This document shows positions 52,002 through 61,221 of a stretch of 64,000 nucleotides of DNA, in pieces. The notes beneath the pieces were generated by a model, which did no database searches, was not told where the DNA came from, and saw only the letters and a list, made by a program, of their open reading frames with translations. The translations under genes and the position numbers were made by a program. Origin of the DNA: Paracraurococcus lichenis (lineage in GTDB: Bacteria; Pseudomonadota; Alphaproteobacteria; Acetobacterales; Acetobacteraceae); NCBI RefSeq assembly GCF_030657435.1, contig NZ_JAUTWS010000019.1:57949-121948 (forward strand), in the 5' to 3' direction. Position 1 is the stretch's first letter; the number at the start of each line of letters is the position of its first letter.

Positions 52002-52571
52002 ATGCGCGTGGTCGACCAGATTCCGAAGATGGAGCCCGCCGCCCTGGCGGCGCTGCGCGCCAATGCCATGCGGTGGATCGAGCAGGGCACGGACCGGCAG
52101 AAGCGCGAGGCCGAGACCATCCTGCTGGCGATCGAGGTCGAGGAGCGTTGCCGTGTCCGCGCGAAGTCGGAGGCGGAACTCGGGCGCAAGGCCGCGATCG
52201 CCGAGCGGACGCGCAACCGGGGCCTGCACGACAGGGTGGTGGAGGCGTGCAGGGCAAGGCCGCTCGCGGCCTGGGAGGTGGAGGTTCTCCGGGCCATCGC
52301 GGCCGATCCGGGGCGCGATTCCGACAGCCTGGCGGAAGCCATCAACAAGGGCGGCGGGGGCTACATCAACCTTGCCGTGGGAAGCCTCTGTTCGGAGCGC
52401 GAGCCCTGGCTTGGGACCGCGCCGCCGGCCGAGGACGGCTCCGCCCCCAAGGTCTATTCGGCCCTGCTGATCGACTTCACCCGCCATGAGGATGCTTCGG
52501 GCCGCGTCTGGCACGGCTGGACGCTGAAGCCCGCGGCCGAGACTGCCCTGCGACAACTCGGCATTCTCTGA
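52002..52571 (+). CDS. Conserved hypothetical with helical N-terminus and winged-helix-like C-terminus
   Basis: 189 residues. ATG at 52002 (MRVVDQIPKMEPAALAALRA) follows its own promoter. The first 95 residues are helical with charged repeats (EAETILLAIEVEERCRVRAK). The second part LAAWEVEVLRAIAADPGRDS, SDSLAEAINKGGGGYINLAV and GSLCSEREPWLG reads like a winged-helix DNA-binding fold, then a beta hairpin with YSALLIDFTRHEDASGR. I do not recognise a named family. Monocistronic. Possibly a regulator or a restriction-type DNA-contact protein; both are guesses. Confidence 0.6.
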   Translation: MRVVDQIPKMEPAALAALRANAMRWIEQGTDRQKREAETILLAIEVEERCRVRAKSEAELGRKAAIAERTRNRGLHDRVVEACRARPLAAWEVEVLRAIAADPGRDSDSLAEAINKGGGGYINLAVGSLCSEREPWLGTAPPAEDGSAPKVYSALLIDFTRHEDASGRVWHGWTLKPAAETALRQLGIL

Positions 52572-52616
52572 GCGGCGCTGGCGGCGCGCCGCTGCAGCGC
52601 GGTATAGAGCACGTCC

Positions 52617-53363
52617 ATGGATACGCCCGCCCCCGCTCCCTACCGCGAAGGCCTGCCGCCACAGCCGCCCGGGCCGCCGGAGGGCGAGCAGCATTTCACG
52701 AGTTCCGAGACCGTCCGCGACCTCGTGATCGGCATGGCCGATGGGCTGACCGTGCCCTTCGCGCTGGCGGCCGGCCTCTCTGGCGCGGTGGCCGCCAACC
52801 CGCTGATCGTGACCGCGGGCCTTGCCGAGATCGCCGCGGGCTGCGTTGCCATGGGCCTCGGCGGCTACCTCGCCGCGCGGACGGATGCGCAGCACTACAC
52901 CGCCGAGCGACAGAGGGAGGAGGCGGAGACCCACAGCTACCCCGACCGGGAGAAGTGGGAGGTCGCCGCCATCCTCCACCGCTACGGGCTGCGTGGCGAG
53001 ACGCTGCAGCGCGCGACGGAGGCCGTCGCCTCCGACCGCCGGCGCTGGGTGGACTTCATGATGCGCTTCGAGCTGGAGCTGAGCGAGCCGGCGCCGGGGC
53101 GCGCGGCCCAATCGGCGGCGACGATCGGCGGCGCCTATGTGGTGGGCGGGCTCATCCCGCTCTCGCCCTATATCCTGCTGACGGAGACCGCGACGGCGCT
53201 GGCGGTGAGCTGCGCGCTGACCGGCGCGGCGCTGTTCGGCTTCGGCTGGCTGAAGGCGCGGGCGACCGGCCTGCCGCCGCTGCGCGCAGCGGCGCAGACG
53301 CTCGGCATCGGCGGGCTGGCCGCGGCCGTCGCCTATGCGGTGGCGAGGCTGGTGGGCGGCTGA
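52617..53363 (+). CDS. VIT1/CCC1-family metal transporter
   Basis: 248 residues. FTSSETVRDLVIGMADGLTV and PFALAAGLSGAVAANPLIVT are the conserved first helices with the Asp/Gly motif DG(L)T(V); MGLGGYLAARTDAQHY ends helix 2-3. A charged cytoplasmic loop (about 95-150) with TAERQREEAETHSYPDREKW may bind metal. Three further helices complete the five-helix CCC1 fold. It likely moves Fe2+ or Mn2+ across the inner membrane. Monocistronic. Confidence 0.87.
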   Translation: MDTPAPAPYREGLPPQPPGPPEGEQHFTSSETVRDLVIGMADGLTVPFALAAGLSGAVAANPLIVTAGLAEIAAGCVAMGLGGYLAARTDAQHYTAERQREEAETHSYPDREKWEVAAILHRYGLRGETLQRATEAVASDRRRWVDFMMRFELELSEPAPGRAAQSAATIGGAYVVGGLIPLSPYILLTETATALAVSCALTGAALFGFGWLKARATGLPPLRAAAQTLGIGGLAAAVAYAVARLVGG

Positions 53364-53505
53364 GCGGACCGTCCGAACGTAGATCACTTAATTGTGGGCA
53401 ATCTGGCAAACCGTCCAGGTCTCCTCAGTCTCCTCGGCGCAGGGCGGTGGCCCATCGGCAGCCCGCCTGCTGCACCTTCCGCATGACGCGACCCGGGAGA
53501 CTGAC

Positions 53506-54495
53506 ATGTCCGATGCCAGCCTGCAGACGCTCGCGCCCACCACCGAAACCCGGCCCATCCTCGGCGGCGAAACCACCGTCACCCTGACCTCCGCCGCGAC
53601 GCTCGCCGCGCTCGGCATCCAGGTCGCCCCGCTCGGCTCGGCCAGCGTGGATGCCGGCGCCGGCGACCCGGTGGCCTTCTTCCCGATCACCGGCGGCACG
53701 GCGGGCGATGCGCCGGGCATCACCCAGATCCTGCACGAGGGCAGCGGCCTCGCGCTCTCGACCCATGCCGGCACGATCGAGCTCACGGATTTCCGCATCG
53801 ACACGCTGTTCGGCACCATCGCCGGCGACGTCGCTGTGAACGGATACACCGTGCCGAATGTCGCGCTGTTCAGCCTGGGCGCTGATGGCGCCACGCTGAC
53901 GCTGACCCCGATCGTCGCGCAGACCGTCGGCGGCGTGCTGGGCGCGCCGGCGGTGACGCCGGATGTCGTCATCGGCCTGGCCGATACCTTTCCCTCGACC
54001 GGGCCCGATGTCGTCCTCCTGCCGCACGAGAGCGACACCCAGCCCTTCGTCGGCGGCGAGACGCTGGTGACGCTGACCTCGGCGCCGGTGCTCGCCTCGC
54101 TCGGCATCGAGGTCGGGCTGACCGGCTCGGCGGGCCTCGATGCCTCCGGCGCCTTCCCCGTAGCCGATTTCCCCGTCACCGGCGGCACGGCCGGGCTGGG
54201 CGAGAGCCTGGTCATCCTGCACCAGGGCAGCGGGCTGACGCTCTCCAACGCTGCCGGCTCGCTCGACTTCGCCGATTTCATCGTGGATACCAAGGACAGC
54301 GCGATCTATGCGAATGTCTCGGTCTACGGGCAGCTTTCCGGCAATATCGCGGTCTTCGAGATCGGCCAGGACGCGACGCTGACGCTCACGCCCTTCGTCG
54401 CCGACCTGGCGAACCAGGTCTTCGGCACCACCGCCATCACCGCGGAGGTGCCGATCGGCACGGCCGCCCCGATGCCGGAGCTGTTCATCGCCTGA
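53506..54495 (+). CDS. Internally duplicated beta-rich protein of unknown function
   Basis: 329 residues. Two copies of a domain of about 145 residues make up the protein: roughly 17-160 (PILGGETTVTLTSAATLAAL, FPITGGTAG, ILHEGSGLALS) and 176-315 (PFVGGETLVTLTSAPVLASL, FPVTGGTAG, ILHQGSGLTLS). Both have DF-IDT and LTLTP blocks at matching points. Very low Lys/Arg, no Cys, rich in Thr/Val/Gly, acidic; no signal peptide is visible, so it may be secreted by a type I or other signal-less route. I do not know the family by name. ATG at 53506 has GGGAGA upstream. Confidence 0.7.
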   Translation: MSDASLQTLAPTTETRPILGGETTVTLTSAATLAALGIQVAPLGSASVDAGAGDPVAFFPITGGTAGDAPGITQILHEGSGLALSTHAGTIELTDFRIDTLFGTIAGDVAVNGYTVPNVALFSLGADGATLTLTPIVAQTVGGVLGAPAVTPDVVIGLADTFPSTGPDVVLLPHESDTQPFVGGETLVTLTSAPVLASLGIEVGLTGSAGLDASGAFPVADFPVTGGTAGLGESLVILHQGSGLTLSNAAGSLDFADFIVDTKDSAIYANVSVYGQLSGNIAVFEIGQDATLTLTPFVADLANQVFGTTAITAEVPIGTAAPMPELFIA

Positions 54496-54513
54496 CGCGG
54501 CGCGGGCGCCGGG

Positions 54514-55758
54514 CTACAGCGCCCGGTTCGCCCGCGCCAGCACCGCCTCGAACAGCACCTGGCAGCCGGCCTCGGCCTCGCCGGGCTCGATGCTCTCCGC
54601 CTCGTTGTGGGAGAGGCCGTCCTTGCAGGGCGTGAAGATCATCGCGGTCGGCACGCTGCGCGCGACATAGACCGCGTCGTGCCCGGCGCCCGAGACGATC
54701 TCCCGCGCCGGCAGGCCGAGCCTCGCCGCGGCCTGCCGCACGAGGTCGACGCAGGACGCATCGAAGGGCTGCGCCGGCAAGCGGAAGAGCTCCGTCAGCG
54801 CGAGCGGCGTGCGGGCGCCGTCGGCGATCGCCGCCGCCTCGCGCGGGAAGTCCGCCGCAAGCCTCTCGATCTCGGCGAAATCCGGGTGCCGGAACTCGAC
54901 GCTGAAGCGGACCTCGCCGGGGACGACGTTGCGGCTATTGGGGAGCACATGCAGTTGCCCGACCGTGCCGCGGCCATCCTCGCCGCGGGTGCGCATCATG
55001 CGGTCCACCAGGTCGATGATGCGGGCCGCGGTGACCAGCGCGTCGCGCCGGGCCGAGGGCGGCGTGGTGCCGGCATGCGCGTCCTGGCCCGTCACCACCG
55101 CGTCGTACCAGACCTGCGCCTGCGCGCCGGTGACGATGCCGATCTGCTGGCCCTCGCGCTCCAGGATCGGGCCCTGCTCGATATGCAGCTCGAAATAGGC
55201 GTCGGCGGGGAAGGGCTTCGCGGGATGCTCGCCCTTGTAGCCGATGGCGGTGAGCGCCTGGTCCACCGTGACGCCCTCAACATCCTGCAGGCCATAGACC
55301 TTGTCGAGCGGATAGACGCCGGCCCAGGCACCGCTGCCCATCAGCGAATGGCCGAAGCGGCTGCCTTCCTCATCGGTCCAGTTCACCAGCTCGATCGGCG
55401 CCTCGGTCGTGATGCCGAGGTCGTTCAGCGTGCGCATGACCTCGAGGCCGGCGATGACGCCGAGCGCGCCGTCGAACTTGCCGCCCGAGGGCTGGCTGTC
55501 CAGGTGGCTGCCCAGCAGCACCGGCAGGCGGGCCGGGTCGCGGCCCTCCCGCCTGGCGAACATGTTGCCGATGGCATCCACGCGGACGGTCAGGCCCAGC
55601 GCCTCGCACCAGCCGCGGAACCGGTCGCGGCCCTGCCGGTCCACCTCGGTCAGGGTCAGGCGCTTCACGCCGCCCTTCGGCGTGGCGCCGATCTCCGCCA
55701 TGGACATCAGGCTGTCCCACAGCCGCTTGCCGTCGATGCGCTGGTTCGTGCCGCTCAT
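54514..55758 (-). CDS. M20-family Zn amidase (allantoate amidohydrolase / N-carbamoyl-L-amino-acid hydrolase type)
   Basis: 414 residues. Metal ligands are visible in LLGSHLDSQPSGGKFDGALG, NWTDEEGSRFGHSLMGSGAW, ELHIEQGPILEREG and the distal SHNEAESIEPG. GQDAHAGTTPPSARRDALV is the dimerisation-domain His block. The HIEQGPILE form is the ureidoglycolate/allantoate/N-carbamoyl group. Substrate among N-carbamoyl amino acids, allantoate or beta-ureidopropionate is not resolved. ATG at 55758 opens on MSGTNQRIDGKRLWDSL. Confidence 0.87.
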   Translation of the reverse strand: MSGTNQRIDGKRLWDSLMSMAEIGATPKGGVKRLTLTEVDRQGRDRFRGWCEALGLTVRVDAIGNMFARREGRDPARLPVLLGSHLDSQPSGGKFDGALGVIAGLEVMRTLNDLGITTEAPIELVNWTDEEGSRFGHSLMGSGAWAGVYPLDKVYGLQDVEGVTVDQALTAIGYKGEHPAKPFPADAYFELHIEQGPILEREGQQIGIVTGAQAQVWYDAVVTGQDAHAGTTPPSARRDALVTAARIIDLVDRMMRTRGEDGRGTVGQLHVLPNSRNVVPGEVRFSVEFRHPDFAEIERLAADFPREAAAIADGARTPLALTELFRLPAQPFDASCVDLVRQAAARLGLPAREIVSGAGHDAVYVARSVPTAMIFTPCKDGLSHNEAESIEPGEAEAGCQVLFEAVLARANRAL

Positions 55759-55841
55759 GCGGCGGGGTCTAGCAGCGGGCGGCGCGCGGGGCGAGGGGGG
55801 GGGGCCTCGCCCCATAGGCGCAAATCTCAGGCCTTGGAGCG

Positions 55842-56578
55842 ACGCGGGGGCGCTCGCGTCGGAGTTGCCGACCCGTATCGTCGCGATGGAGGCCTGCTGC
55901 GGATCGCACCACCTCGGCCGCGTGCTGCAGAAGCAGGGTCACCAGGTCCGGTTGATGTCTCCAGAGTATGTGCGGCCCTACGTCAAGTCGCAGAAGAACG
56001 ACGACCGGGATGCCGAGGCGATTGCCGGGGCCGCAACACGGCCGACGATGCGGTTCGTCGCGCTGAAGGGCGAGGAGCAGCGCGACATGCAGAGCCTGCC
56101 TCGCGCCCGAGATCGGCTGGTCGGCGAGCGGACGGCCCTGATCAACCAGCTGCGTGCCTTCCTGCTCGAGCGCGGCATCACCGTATCCAAGGGGCGTCGC
56201 AAGCTGGAGCTGTTCCTCGCGGAGCAGGGGACAGGAGGTCAGGACGGCCTCAGCCCACGGACCCGCCGGCTGATCGAGGATATGCGGGCCGAGTGGCGCG
56301 AGCTCGACCGACGCATCGCCGCCTTCGATGGCGAGTTCGCCACACAGGCACGGACTGACGGGACCGCCCGGCTGCTGATCTCGATCCCCGGCATCGGGCC
56401 GCTGACGGCGACGGCGCTGGTTGCCGCCATCGGCAAGGCCGCGACTTTCGGGCGCGGCCGGGACCTCACCGCCTGGCTCGGGCTGGTGCCGAAGCAACTG
56501 ACCACCGGCGGCAAGCCGAAGCTGCTGGGTATCAGCAAGCGAGGGAATGTCCAGCTGCGCAAGATGCGGATCCACGGG
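55842..56578 (+). mobile_element. IS110-family transposase remnant, truncated at both ends
   Basis: One frame (frame 2) shows about 240 residues of an IS110-type transposase: IVAMEACCGSHHLGRVLQKQ, LMSPEYVRPYVKSQKNDDRD, LPRARDRLVGERTALINQLR and the C-terminal LISIPGIGPLTATALVAAIG with AWLGLVPKQLTTGGKPKL. The first 50 or so residues, holding the first catalytic Asp of the DEDD RuvC-like domain, are missing, and the C-terminus breaks off after LRKMRIHGAR. No ends or target-site sequence are recognisable. The downstream junction runs directly into an SDR gene in another frame. Boundaries are approximate. Confidence 0.8.
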
Positions 56579-57125
56579 GCGCGTCGACCTGCTGATCCTC
56601 AATGCCGGGACGGGGCGCTTCGGCGACTTCCTCGCGCAGTCGGAGGCGTCGCTGCGCGAGACGATCGCGGTGAACGTCCTCGCCCCCGCGGTCCTGGCAC
56701 GCCGCCTCCTGCCCGGCATGATCGCGCGAGCGCGGCGTGCCGGCGGCAGGGCAGGGGTGATCGTCGTCTCCAGCAACACCGCCTTCGCGCCGGTCCCGCG
56801 GCTGGCGGCCTATGCCGCGAGCAAGGCCTTCGACCTGTCGCTGGCGGAAGCGCTGGCCGCCGAACTCGTGGCCGAGCCGGTGGACGTGCTGGCGCTCTGT
56901 CCCACCGCGACGCGCAGCCGCTTCGCCGCGCGGGCGGGCTGGGGCGGCGACATCCCCGGCGCGCAGAGCCCGGCGCATGTCGCCGCAGCGGCGCTGCGCG
57001 CACTGGGACGGCAGAGGACGCTGGTGCTCGGGCCGGTCAGCGGCAGCCTGCTCGCCCTGCCTGCGATCGCCCGGACCGCGATCGCGCAGGGCATCGCCCT
57101 GCTCCTGCCGCGCCGGCAGGAATAG
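56577..57125 (+). pseudogene. Short-chain dehydrogenase/reductase, 5' third replaced by IS110 remnant
   Basis: Frame 0 from about 56577 gives about 180 residues beginning GRVDLLILNAGTGRFGDFLA, which normally follows some 85 residues of Rossmann fold. The NAG, the catalytic Ser region VVSSNTAFAPVPRL and the YAASK motif are intact, but the N-terminal glycine-rich NAD(P)-binding motif is absent. The junction with the transposase lies at GGGGCGCG near 56576-56583 and changes frame, so neither half is whole. An ATG at 56547 inside the transposase could start a fused product, but no cofactor site would exist. Confidence 0.75.
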
Positions 57126-57234
57126 GCCGGCCGATGGCCGCATCCGCCGCGTCGGGCATGGCGGGCGGCGGCACGCGGCACCCTGGCCCGGCCGGTCGCG
57201 GCAAGACACCGCCTGCTCCCGGCGCGGCCTCCAC

Positions 57235-59058
57235 TCAGTGGCCGGGCCCCGATGCCGCGTGACCGGCACGGCGGGCGCGCCGCTGGGCCGGCTTGTGCGC
57301 GCTGGTCAGGTTGTGGGCCGTATTGACCAGGGCGATGTGGGAGAAGGCCTGCGGGAAATTCCCCACCTGGCGGCGCAGCGCCGGGTCGTACTCCTCCGCC
57401 AGCAGCCCGACATCGTTGCGGAGATCGAGCAGCCGCTCGAACATCGCCCGCGCCTCGGCGGTGCGGCCGAGCAGCACGTAGTTGTCGGCCAGCCAGAAGC
57501 TGCAGGCGAGGAAGGCACCCTCTCCGGCCGGCAGCCCGTCCACCGCGCTGCCGGTGTCGTAGCGCAGCACGAAGCCGTCCCGCAGCAGCTCTCGCTCGAT
57601 CGCCGCCACCGTCCCCCGCACCCGCGGATCCTCGGGCGGCAGGAAGCCGACCAGCGGGATCATCAGCAGGCTGGCATCGAGGTGCCGCGCCCCGAAGGCC
57701 TGTACGAAGCTGCCGAGGCCGGGATCGAAGCCTCGCTCGCAGACCTCGGCATGGATGCGTGCGCGCACCGCGCGCCAATGCGCGACCGGTCCCCGCATGC
57801 CGAATTCCTCGGCGCTGCGAATGGCGCGGTCCAGCGCCACCCAGGCCATGACCTTGGAATGGGTGAAGTGCTGCCGGTCGCCGCGCACCTCCCAGATGCC
57901 GTCGTCGGGCTGCTCCCAGATCTGCATGAGATGGTTGACCAGCGCCTTCTCCAGGTTCCAGGCATCCTCCAGCGCCTCGATGCCCGTGCGGCGCCCGTGG
58001 TAGAGCGCGTCCATCACCTCGCCATAGACGTCGAGCTGAAGCTGCCCCGAGGCGGCATTGCCGATGCGCACGGGGCGCGAGCCCTCGTAGCCGCCGAGCC
58101 AGGGCACCTCCCACTCGTCCAGCCGCCGCTCGCCGGCGAGGCCATACATGATCTGCAGGTTCTTCGGGCTGCCGGCCGCGGCGCGCAGCAGCCATTCGCG
58201 CCAGGAGGCGGCTTCCTCGGCATAGCCGGCATCCATGAGCGCGAGCAGCGTCAGCGTCGCGTCGCGCAGCCAGCAGAAGCGGTAGTCCCAGTTGCGCGGA
58301 CCGCCGATCTGCTCCGGGAGCGAGGTGGTGGCCGCGGCGACGATCCCGCCGGTCTCGTGATGCGCCAGCGCCCGGAGCGTGATGAGGGAGCGGCGCACCG
58401 CCTCGGCCCATTCGCCCCCGCCGGCGCAACGGCTGCTCCAGGCCTGCCAGGCGCCCGCCTCCGCCTCGATGACGGCGGCGGCATCGGCCCGGGCCGGCAG
58501 AGGGTGGAAGGACGGCGACCAGGTCAGCAGGAAGGGCACCTCCTGCCCGGCCGCGACCTCGAATTCCGCGACGGTGGTCAGGTCCTCGCCACGGAGCCGC
58601 ACCGGCGTGTCCAACACCAGCCGGTCCGGCCCGGCGATCGCCCGCAGCCGGCCGCAGGGCAGGCGGGAGACCCAGGGCACGTCGCGGCCGTAGTCGAAGC
58701 GGATGGCGAGGTCGCTGCGCATCGCCAGCCGGCCGCGCTCCCCGCGCACCAGCCGGACGATGTCGGCGCTGCCGTCGCGCCGGCGCATGCAGTCGATCAG
58801 GGTGGCGGCGCCGTCCGGCGTCTCGAAACGCGTCTCCAGCACCAGCGTGCCGTCGCGGTAGCGGCGGGTCACGCGGGCCGCGGAATCGGCTGGGGCGATG
58901 CGCCAGCGGCCGTTCTCCGGCCCGCCAAGCAGGGCCGCGAAGCAGGCCGGGCTGTCGAAGCGCGGCAGGCAGAGCCAGTCGATCGCGCCGTCGCGCCCGA
59001 CCAGTGCCATGGTCTCGCGGTTGCCGATGACGGCGTAGTCCTCGATGCGGTTGGTCAT
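57235..59058 (-). CDS. Glycoside hydrolase family 15 protein (glucoamylase/trehalase type)
   Basis: 607 residues. MTNRIEDYAVIGNRETMALV and DGAIDWLCLPRFDSPACFAA are the classic N-terminal beta-sandwich opening; GPRNWDYRFCWLRDATLTLL and IWEVRGDRQHFTHSKVMAWV lie in the (alpha/alpha)6 barrel, with the latter Glu a likely general acid. LPAGEGAFLACSFWLADNY carries the base-region Glu. Similar bacterial and mycobacterial enzymes hydrolyse trehalose or maltooligosaccharides. ATG at 59058 chosen on family start. Followed 10 bases upstream on the same strand by a GMC oxidoreductase gene, so the two may form an operon. Confidence 0.9.
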   Translation of the reverse strand: MTNRIEDYAVIGNRETMALVGRDGAIDWLCLPRFDSPACFAALLGGPENGRWRIAPADSAARVTRRYRDGTLVLETRFETPDGAATLIDCMRRRDGSADIVRLVRGERGRLAMRSDLAIRFDYGRDVPWVSRLPCGRLRAIAGPDRLVLDTPVRLRGEDLTTVAEFEVAAGQEVPFLLTWSPSFHPLPARADAAAVIEAEAGAWQAWSSRCAGGGEWAEAVRRSLITLRALAHHETGGIVAAATTSLPEQIGGPRNWDYRFCWLRDATLTLLALMDAGYAEEAASWREWLLRAAAGSPKNLQIMYGLAGERRLDEWEVPWLGGYEGSRPVRIGNAASGQLQLDVYGEVMDALYHGRRTGIEALEDAWNLEKALVNHLMQIWEQPDDGIWEVRGDRQHFTHSKVMAWVALDRAIRSAEEFGMRGPVAHWRAVRARIHAEVCERGFDPGLGSFVQAFGARHLDASLLMIPLVGFLPPEDPRVRGTVAAIERELLRDGFVLRYDTGSAVDGLPAGEGAFLACSFWLADNYVLLGRTAEARAMFERLLDLRNDVGLLAEEYDPALRRQVGNFPQAFSHIALVNTAHNLTSAHKPAQRRARRAGHAASGPGH

Positions 59059-59068
59059 GACGCCCTTC

Positions 59069-60634
59069 TCAGGCCAGCCGCACTTCGATGCGCCCGGCGA
59101 CGCGGAGCGCATTGGCGATGATGGTCAGCGTCGGGTTCACCGCGCCGATCGAGGGGAAGAAGCTGGCGTCCGTGACATAGAGGTTGTCCAGCCCGTGCGC
59201 CTTGCAGTCGGTGTCGAGCACCGAGGTCGCGGGGTCCGTGCCGAAGCGCAGCGTGCCCGCCTGGTGCGCCGTGCCGCCGATCGGGATGTCCTGGCCGAGA
59301 TAGAGATTGCGGTCGAGCAGGTGGGGATGGATGTCGAGTCGGTCGCAGAGCCGCCGCAGCTTCTCCTTCAGCCGGTGGTGCGCCTCCATGTTCGTCTCGG
59401 TGAGGTCGAGGCGCACCTTGCCGTCCTGGTAGAAGATACGGTTCTGCGGCAATGGCAGGTCCTCCGAGGTGATCCAGAAATCCACGGAATGCCGGGCGAT
59501 CCAGTCGAAGGGCCTCTGCGGCAGCCATTGCAGGAAGCCCGGCAGCCCGTCCGCCTCCACCTGCGTGCCGTCCGACTTGCCGAGCATCTGGATATGGCCG
59601 AGCGGGTAGTCCCAGTCCTCGGCACCGAAGTAGAAGTCGTTGAGGCCGATGGTCTTCTGGAAGCGGGTCGGATTCGGCGTGCGGGAGATCGCCATGACCG
59701 CCGAGTTGTTGTGCCGCATGTAGTTCCGCCCGACCAGGCCGGAGGCATTGGCGAGGCCGGCCGGATGCGCGTCGTTGGCCGAGCGCAGGAAGAGCAGGGC
59801 GGAGGAGAGCGCGCCGCAGGCGACGACGACGATGTCGGCGGCGAAGCGCAGCCGCTCGCCATGGCGCACCGCCTCGATCGCCGTCACGGTGTGCCCCCGC
59901 TGGTCGGTCCGCAGGCGCTCCACGTAGGTTCCGGTCATGAGCGTGAGATTCGGATGCGCGCGCAGCGCCGGGTCGACGCAGATCACCTGCGCATCGGCCT
60001 TGCCGTTCACCAGGCAGGGATAGCCGTCGAAGGTCGAGCAGCGGATGCAGGGGGAATGCGGCGTCGGCTCGCTGTCCCGCTCCTCCAGCAGCACGCCGAC
60101 CGGCAGGTGGAAGGGGTGGTGTCCCTCCCGCTTCAGCCCGTCGAAGAGTTCCTGCATCCGCGGCTCGTGCGAGACGGGCGGATGGGCATAGGGCTTCGGG
60201 CAGGGCGGTTCGGTCGGATCCTCCCCGCGCAACCCGTGCACGTGGTAGAGTTCCTCCGCCGCCTGGTACCAGGGCTCGAAGGCATCGTAGCCGATGGGCC
60301 AGGCGGGCGAGATCCCGTCGGGATGGCGGATCTCGCCGAAATCCGCCTCCCGCAGGCGGAACAGCACCGCGCCATAGACCTTGCTGTTGCCGCCGACGTA
60401 GTAGTGCAGGCCGGGGCGGAAGCTGCTGCCGTCGGCGCCATACCAGGTCTCCTTCGTCTGGTAGCGGCCCTCGGCGAAGACGGCGCGGCTGTTCCAGTTC
60501 TCCGGCTCGCGCTTCAGGTACTCCCCGCGCTCGAGCAGCAGGATGCGCTTGCCGGTCTGCGCGAGCTTCCAGGCCATGGTCCCGCCGCCGGGGCCGGATC
60601 CGATGATGACGACGTCGTAGCGCTCGGTGGCCAT
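59069..60634 (-). CDS. GMC-family FAD oxidoreductase
   Basis: 521 residues. VVIIGSGPGGGTMAWKLAQT is the ADP-binding motif; WYGADGSSFRPGLHYYVGGN and SKVYGAVLFRLRE follow. The C-terminus has GTAHQAGTLRFGTDPATSVL, then FFPSIGAVNPTLTIIANALR, giving the catalytic His and the Asn of the usual His-Asn pair. Such enzymes oxidise alcohols or sugars. CIRCSTFDGYPCLVNGKADA is a Cys-bearing loop common in the choline-dehydrogenase-like subgroup. ATG at 60634. Directly upstream of the GH15 gene on the same strand. Confidence 0.92.
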   Translation of the reverse strand: MATERYDVVIIGSGPGGGTMAWKLAQTGKRILLLERGEYLKREPENWNSRAVFAEGRYQTKETWYGADGSSFRPGLHYYVGGNSKVYGAVLFRLREADFGEIRHPDGISPAWPIGYDAFEPWYQAAEELYHVHGLRGEDPTEPPCPKPYAHPPVSHEPRMQELFDGLKREGHHPFHLPVGVLLEERDSEPTPHSPCIRCSTFDGYPCLVNGKADAQVICVDPALRAHPNLTLMTGTYVERLRTDQRGHTVTAIEAVRHGERLRFAADIVVVACGALSSALLFLRSANDAHPAGLANASGLVGRNYMRHNNSAVMAISRTPNPTRFQKTIGLNDFYFGAEDWDYPLGHIQMLGKSDGTQVEADGLPGFLQWLPQRPFDWIARHSVDFWITSEDLPLPQNRIFYQDGKVRLDLTETNMEAHHRLKEKLRRLCDRLDIHPHLLDRNLYLGQDIPIGGTAHQAGTLRFGTDPATSVLDTDCKAHGLDNLYVTDASFFPSIGAVNPTLTIIANALRVAGRIEVRLA

Positions 60635-60753
60635 GGCGGCTCCTGGGTCGTGATCCGGCAGGTTGCGGAACGCCGCGGATGCGGCTGCCGTTCCGGGCGG
60701 CAACCCGCCCGGTGCCGTCGCGCTTAGGGTCCTGGTGGGCACGGAGGGGGATG

Positions 60754-61221
60754 ATGGCATCGGGCGTCGCGGTCACCTTCGCGGTCCGGTACCTGCTGGT
60801 GGTGCTGTTCTTCCCCTTCAGTGCGCTCGACAAGGTGCTGAACTTCCGCGGCGCCGTCGCCCAGGCGCGGGAGGTGGCGCCGGCCGAGGGCGTGGCGCGC
60901 GCGCTGATCCTGGCCGGCCTCGCCGTCGAGATCCTGATGCCGCTCGGCATCCTCACGGGCACCGCGGACCGGCTGGCCGCGCTGGTCATGGCCGGCTACT
61001 GCGTGGTGACGGCGCTGCTCTGGAAGCGCTTCTGGCGCCCGGGCGATTTCTGGCGGGCGGGCGAGAGCCAGGCGCGCGGGCTCTTCTGGGACTTCCTCAA
61101 GAACCTGTCGCTGGCCGGCGGTTTCCTGCTCATCACCCTCGGCGGCGTGACGGTCGGCGAGTTCCTCGCGCATCCCTTCGCCTCCTCCCATCCCTACACG
61201 CAGCCGCAGGACATCCGCTGA
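60754..61221 (+). CDS. DoxX-family membrane protein
   Basis: 155 residues with four hydrophobic helices: VTFAVRYLLVVLFFPFSALD, ILAGLAVEILMPLGILTGTA, ALVMAGYCVVTALLW and FLLITLGGVTVGEFLAHPF. DKVLNFRGAV after helix 1 is a DoxX-type loop. ATG at 60754 preferred over the overlapping ATG at 60751 for Shine-Dalgarno spacing (GGAGG). It is coupled to the cupin gene (1-base overlap). Family members accompany quinone or thiol metabolism; the role here is unknown. Confidence 0.85.
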   Translation: MASGVAVTFAVRYLLVVLFFPFSALDKVLNFRGAVAQAREVAPAEGVARALILAGLAVEILMPLGILTGTADRLAALVMAGYCVVTALLWKRFWRPGDFWRAGESQARGLFWDFLKNLSLAGGFLLITLGGVTVGEFLAHPFASSHPYTQPQDIR

